Positions 30,822 through 33,748 of a DNA stretch of 33,748 nt are shown one piece after another. Numbering within the stretch: the stretch's first letter is position 1; the number at the start of each line of letters is the position of its first letter. A program made the position numbers and the translations under genes. The notes beneath the pieces are model-generated. The model saw only the letters and a list, made by a program, of their open reading frames with translations, was not told the DNA's origin and made no database searches. The stretch comes from Lentisphaeria bacterium (GTDB taxonomy: Bacteria > Verrucomicrobiota > Lentisphaeria > Victivallales > UBA1829), in the NCBI GenBank assembly GCA_017540385.1, contig JAFYBD010000096.1, forward strand, positions 1 through 33,748, in the 5' to 3' direction.

Positions 30822-32537
30822 ATGGACCAGACTTCCGCATCCAGCCGCGTCGTCCCGCCGGAATCCTTCCCGCAGACGCCTCATGCGCCGCATTTCCGCG
30901 AATTCATCCGGTTTTTCCGCGCCGCGATCCGTCCCTGGCGCTGGGTCTACCTCGCCATGTTCGCGGGCGTGCTCCTGGTGACCGCGGCCGGGTACGTGCT
31001 CCCCGTCGTGCAGAAACGCCTCATCAACGCGCTCGCCGGGCGCGAATCCGACGGCATCTGGGCGCTTTTCCTCGCCGCCGGGGCGCTCATGCTCCTCGTC
31101 CGCTGCGAAACCCTCCTGCGTCAGCGCGTCGTGAATTCGACCGTGCAGAAAGTCATGTTCGCGCTGGAGACCCGCATCATGAACCGCCTGCTCGGGCTCC
31201 CGCCCGGCCTGCTCGACCAACTTGGCGGCGGTTACCTTTCCGGCCGACTCCACGCCGACGTCACGCAGCTGCGCTTTTTCTTCTCGAACACCCTCTTCAC
31301 CGTGCTTGCGAACATCCTGAAAGCCTCCGGCGCGTTCGTCTTTCTCTTCGTGCTCAGTCCCCGCACTGCCCTCGCGATCCTGCCGGCGTTCCCGTGCTAT
31401 GTCTGGCTGCTCTACCGGTTCCGCGGCTCGCACTACGCCGTCGCCCGCCGCATCAGCGAACTCCAGGCGCGCAATCAGCGCATGCTGGCCTCCTCGCTCG
31501 GCAGCATCGAACTGGTGAAGACCAATGCGGCCGAATCCCGCGTGAGCGGTGCCATCCGCACCGGGTTTGCCCGCGAGACGCTCTTCCGCCTGAAGGCCGT
31601 CCGCCTGTCGAATTCCTTCCTCGTGCTCGCAGGGCTCATCCCGCTCTGCTGCCAGGGCGTGCTCGCGGTCGTCGGGATCCACCTCATCCTGAGGGGCGAA
31701 TGGACCCTCGGCCTGCTCTGGGCCATGAACTGCTATCTCATGAACGTCTTCCACCCCGCCGGTCAGCTCTGCGGAGCGTTCCCCGCCTCCCAGGCCGCGC
31801 TCGCCTCCGCCGCGCGCCTGATCGAGCTCGAACACGCCACCTGCGAGCCGCGACTCGATTCCGGGCTCGACGACTTCGAACTGCGCGGAAAGATCGAACT
31901 CCGCGCCGTCACGTTCGCCTTCCATCCCGACCGCCCCGTGCTGAACGCCCTCGACCTCGCGCTCGAACCCGGCGCGAAGCTGGTCGTGGCCGGTCCCTCG
32001 GGCGCGGGCAAAAGCACCCTCTTCGCCCTGCTCCTCGGATTCTACAAACCCGTCTCCGGCGAAATCCTCCTCGACGGCCGCCCTGTCGACGCCTACAACA
32101 TCCGCGCGCTCCGCCGCCGCATCGGCTACCTCGGCCCATTCCCGGCGTTCATCCCGGCCACGCTCCGCGCCAACCTCACGCTCGGCTGCCCGGAGCCGCC
32201 GTCCGACGACGTCATCCGCGCCGCGCTCGCAGAAGCCGGGGCCGATTCCTTCGTCGGCGTGCTCCCGCGTGGTCTCGACACCGTGCTCACCGAATCCGCC
32301 CGCAATTTCTCCGCCGGCGAACACCTCCGCCTCGCCCTCGCACGCGAACTCCTCCGCGGCTGTTCCGTCCTGCTCCTCGACGAAGCCACCGCGCACCTCG
32401 ATCACGACACCGAGACGCGTTTCCTGGAGACTGTCCTCCGCGTCTTCCGCGACCGCACGGTCCTGATGATCCGTCACACGCCGCACCCGCTCGTCGAGCC
32501 CTTCCCGGTCCTGCGTCTCTCCGGACCGCGCGCCTGA
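30822..32537 (+). CDS. ABC exporter half-transporter with divergent NBD motifs (571 aa)
   Basis: Six membrane helices (about residues 40-320) are fused to an ATPase domain, the type IV exporter layout that works as a dimer. Walker A is GPSGAGKST (391-399). Walker B is VLLLDEA with Asp520-Glu521, and the switch His follows in IRHT. The signature is FSAGE (496-500) rather than LSGGQ, and the Q-loop Gln is replaced (YLGPFPAF instead of YVPQ...). I chose the ATG at 30822 over a TTG at 30810; GGAG lies 12 nt upstream of it. The substrate is unknown; no partner gene is adjacent. Confidence 0.9.
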   Translation: MDQTSASSRVVPPESFPQTPHAPHFREFIRFFRAAIRPWRWVYLAMFAGVLLVTAAGYVLPVVQKRLINALAGRESDGIWALFLAAGALMLLVRCETLLRQRVVNSTVQKVMFALETRIMNRLLGLPPGLLDQLGGGYLSGRLHADVTQLRFFFSNTLFTVLANILKASGAFVFLFVLSPRTALAILPAFPCYVWLLYRFRGSHYAVARRISELQARNQRMLASSLGSIELVKTNAAESRVSGAIRTGFARETLFRLKAVRLSNSFLVLAGLIPLCCQGVLAVVGIHLILRGEWTLGLLWAMNCYLMNVFHPAGQLCGAFPASQAALASAARLIELEHATCEPRLDSGLDDFELRGKIELRAVTFAFHPDRPVLNALDLALEPGAKLVVAGPSGAGKSTLFALLLGFYKPVSGEILLDGRPVDAYNIRALRRRIGYLGPFPAFIPATLRANLTLGCPEPPSDDVIRAALAEAGADSFVGVLPRGLDTVLTESARNFSAGEHLRLALARELLRGCSVLLLDEATAHLDHDTETRFLETVLRVFRDRTVLMIRHTPHPLVEPFPVLRLSGPRA

Positions 32538-32666
32538 TCCGTCCACGCCGGACCGCGGTTTGCGTCCTGGCCGGCGGTTCGCCCCGGTATCGTCCGGTTT
32601 TGACCCCACGCGCGCGGCTGCGTTCACCTTTTACGCGCGAAAACGCGAAAGTTTCCGGAAAACGAC

Positions 32667-32695
32667 TTGAAAAACGGTCCGACCCGGAGTAGAGT
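32667..32695 (+). promoter_or_regulatory. trxA promoter
   Basis: TTGAAA (32667-32672), 17 bp, TAGAGT (32690-32695), about 80 nt before the trxA ATG. AGGGGG precedes the ATG at 32777. Confidence 0.75.
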
Positions 32696-32776
32696 ATGAA
32701 TTGACACATTCCCCGGCGCAGAGGATTTCGCAAACCGCGCCGGACGATCCAACCGCGAACCAAGGGGGTACCCGTC

Positions 32777-33088
32777 ATGAGCAGCATCAATGTCCTTTCC
32801 GAAAGCAATTTTGACAGCATCGTCGGCAGCAAGCCCGCGTTGATCGACTTCGGCGCCGAGTGGTGCGTCTACTGCAAGAAGATCGCGCCTGTCATCGAAG
32901 AGATCGCCTCGGAGCATCCCGAGCTCGTCGTCGGCTCCATCGACGTCGACCTGAATCCGATGCTCGCGGCGCGGTTCCGCGTTCACAGCCTCCCGACCGT
33001 GCTCGTGATGAAGGACGGCCAGGTGGTGAAGCAGTTCCTCGGCGCGCAGACCAAGGAAACGTACCTGAAGGCGATCTCCGAACTCTGA
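32777..33088 (+). CDS. trxA: Thioredoxin with a WCVYC active site (103 aa)
   Basis: A single thioredoxin fold of normal length with Cys30 and Cys33 (EWCVYCKKIAP) and the cis-proline Pro73 in SLPTVLV. The residues between the cysteines are Val-Tyr instead of the classical Gly-Pro. This changes the redox potential in related proteins, so the exact partners may differ. It has no signal peptide, so it should be cytoplasmic and could feed electrons to DsbD (4353). The tilS gene starts 25 nt after its stop, likely in the same transcript. Confidence 0.93.
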   Translation: MSSINVLSESNFDSIVGSKPALIDFGAEWCVYCKKIAPVIEEIASEHPELVVGSIDVDLNPMLAARFRVHSLPTVLVMKDGQVVKQFLGAQTKETYLKAISEL

Positions 33089-33113
33089 GCCCGTTTTTCC
33101 TCCCCCGACGAAC

Positions 33114-33748
33114 ATGCCCGATTCCCTCTTCCCGGCATCCGCCATTCCTCCCGGCATCCGCACCGTCTGCGCTTCGTTCAGCGGCGGCGCGGACAGCCTG
33201 GCGCTGTTGTTGAGCCTGAAGTCACTGCACGACGCCGGGGCGGAGTGGGAGTTGCGCGCCGTTCATTTCGAACACGGCATCCGGGGCGACGAGAGCCTCG
33301 CCGATGCGGCGTTCTGCCGCAGGACCTGCCGGGCCCTGCATGTGCCGCTGAAGATCGTGCCGCTTGACGTGCCTGCTCACCTGGAGCCGGGCGAAGGCGT
33401 CGAGGCGGCCGCGCGGCGTTTGCGTCAGTCCGCCTGGCGCACCCTCGCGGGCCCCGGTTCCGCCGTGGCGCTCGGGCACAATTCCGACGACCGGATCGAA
33501 TCGCTCTTCCTGCGTCTGATGCGGGGGTCGAACCTCTCCGGGCTGAACGCCCTGCATCCGGTCCGGGCATTTCAGGGCGTCGTGTGGCTCCGGCCGCTGC
33601 TGGAGGTATCGCGCGCCGAAATTGAGGCGTATCTGCGCCGATGCGGCGCGACGGCCTACCGGACCGATTCGACCAACCTCGAAAACGATTACGACCGGAA
33701 CAAGCTCCGAAACACGGTCCTGCCGGTCCTGTACCGGGAGTTTCCGCG
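33114..33748 (+). CDS. tilS: tRNA(Ile)-lysidine synthase, 5' part (runs off the window)
   Basis: TilS converts C34 of tRNA-Ile(CAU) to lysidine, allowing it to read AUA. Translation from ATG 33114 gives the PP-loop SGGADS (residues 23-28), then HFEHGIRG, ALGHNSDDRIES and the family signature DSTN..NDYDRNKLRN (about 185-200). The 211 codons seen end at the window edge with no stop. It follows trxA by 25 nt. A weak Shine-Dalgarno and the absence of upstream in-frame sequence support the ATG at 33114. Confidence 0.95.
   Translation, partial: MPDSLFPASAIPPGIRTVCASFSGGADSLALLLSLKSLHDAGAEWELRAVHFEHGIRGDESLADAAFCRRTCRALHVPLKIVPLDVPAHLEPGEGVEAAARRLRQSAWRTLAGPGSAVALGHNSDDRIESLFLRLMRGSNLSGLNALHPVRAFQGVVWLRPLLEVSRAEIEAYLRRCGATAYRTDSTNLENDYDRNKLRNTVLPVLYREFP

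Overview
The window is GC-rich and almost fully coding. It comes from a Gram-negative-type bacterium: there are lipoproteins, a DsbD-type thiol reductase, a phosphoethanolamine-transferase-like sulfatase-fold protein and an RpoN sigma factor. The ribosomal/RpoA cluster, the housekeeping genes and the style of the low-complexity protein tails fit the PVC superphylum (Lentisphaerota/Verrucomicrobiota-like). That placement is an impression from the proteins, not a measured phylogeny.

Layout. 1-5.9 kb (+): the end of a YfcE-like phosphodiesterase, a small lipoprotein, then a tight run of an unknown protein, signal peptidase I, an anchored NTF2-like protein, RmuC and DsbD. 5.9-7.4 kb (-): a MATE transporter. 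7.5-7.64 kb: two copies of a two-hairpin repeat around the terminator of the ribosomal operon. 7.6-10.5 kb (-): rpmJ-rpsM-rpsK-rpoA-rplQ from a consensus promoter, without rpsD. 10.6-17.2 kb: an accessory-rich stretch with three toxin-antitoxin loci (DinJ/YafQ, MntA/HepT with an extra fused MNT domain, RelB/RelE with a broken toxin), two paralogous lipoproteins in the MntA/HepT operon, hisG and a GT39-type membrane glycosyltransferase. 17.3-20.3 kb: an AT-rich island bounded by an 87-bp direct repeat of the valS 3' end; it holds one FGE/Sel1 lipoprotein gene, broken by an in-frame TAA, and about 0.8 kb with large imperfect inverted repeats and no convincing gene. 20.2-27 kb: valS (-), then rpoN translationally coupled to a GT-C-like membrane protein (+). 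27-30.5 kb (-): a radical SAM protein, MntP with a Cys-rich insertion, tRNA-Lys(CTT) and a pEtN-transferase-like protein. 30.7 kb to the end (+): an ABC exporter half-transporter, thioredoxin and the start of tilS.

The genes are mostly housekeeping: translation (rpmJ, rpsM, rpsK, rplQ, valS, tRNA-Lys, tilS), transcription (rpoA, rpoN), envelope biogenesis and redox (lepB, dsbD, trxA, pEtN transferase, two GT-C enzymes). The most unusual parts are the valS-tail-flanked island, the covarying two-hairpin repeats, the MntA/HepT-MNT operon, and two separate in-frame ochre stops in accessory genes. Promoters are unusually readable: several have 16-17-bp spacers, and seven carry a TGN extension before the -10.
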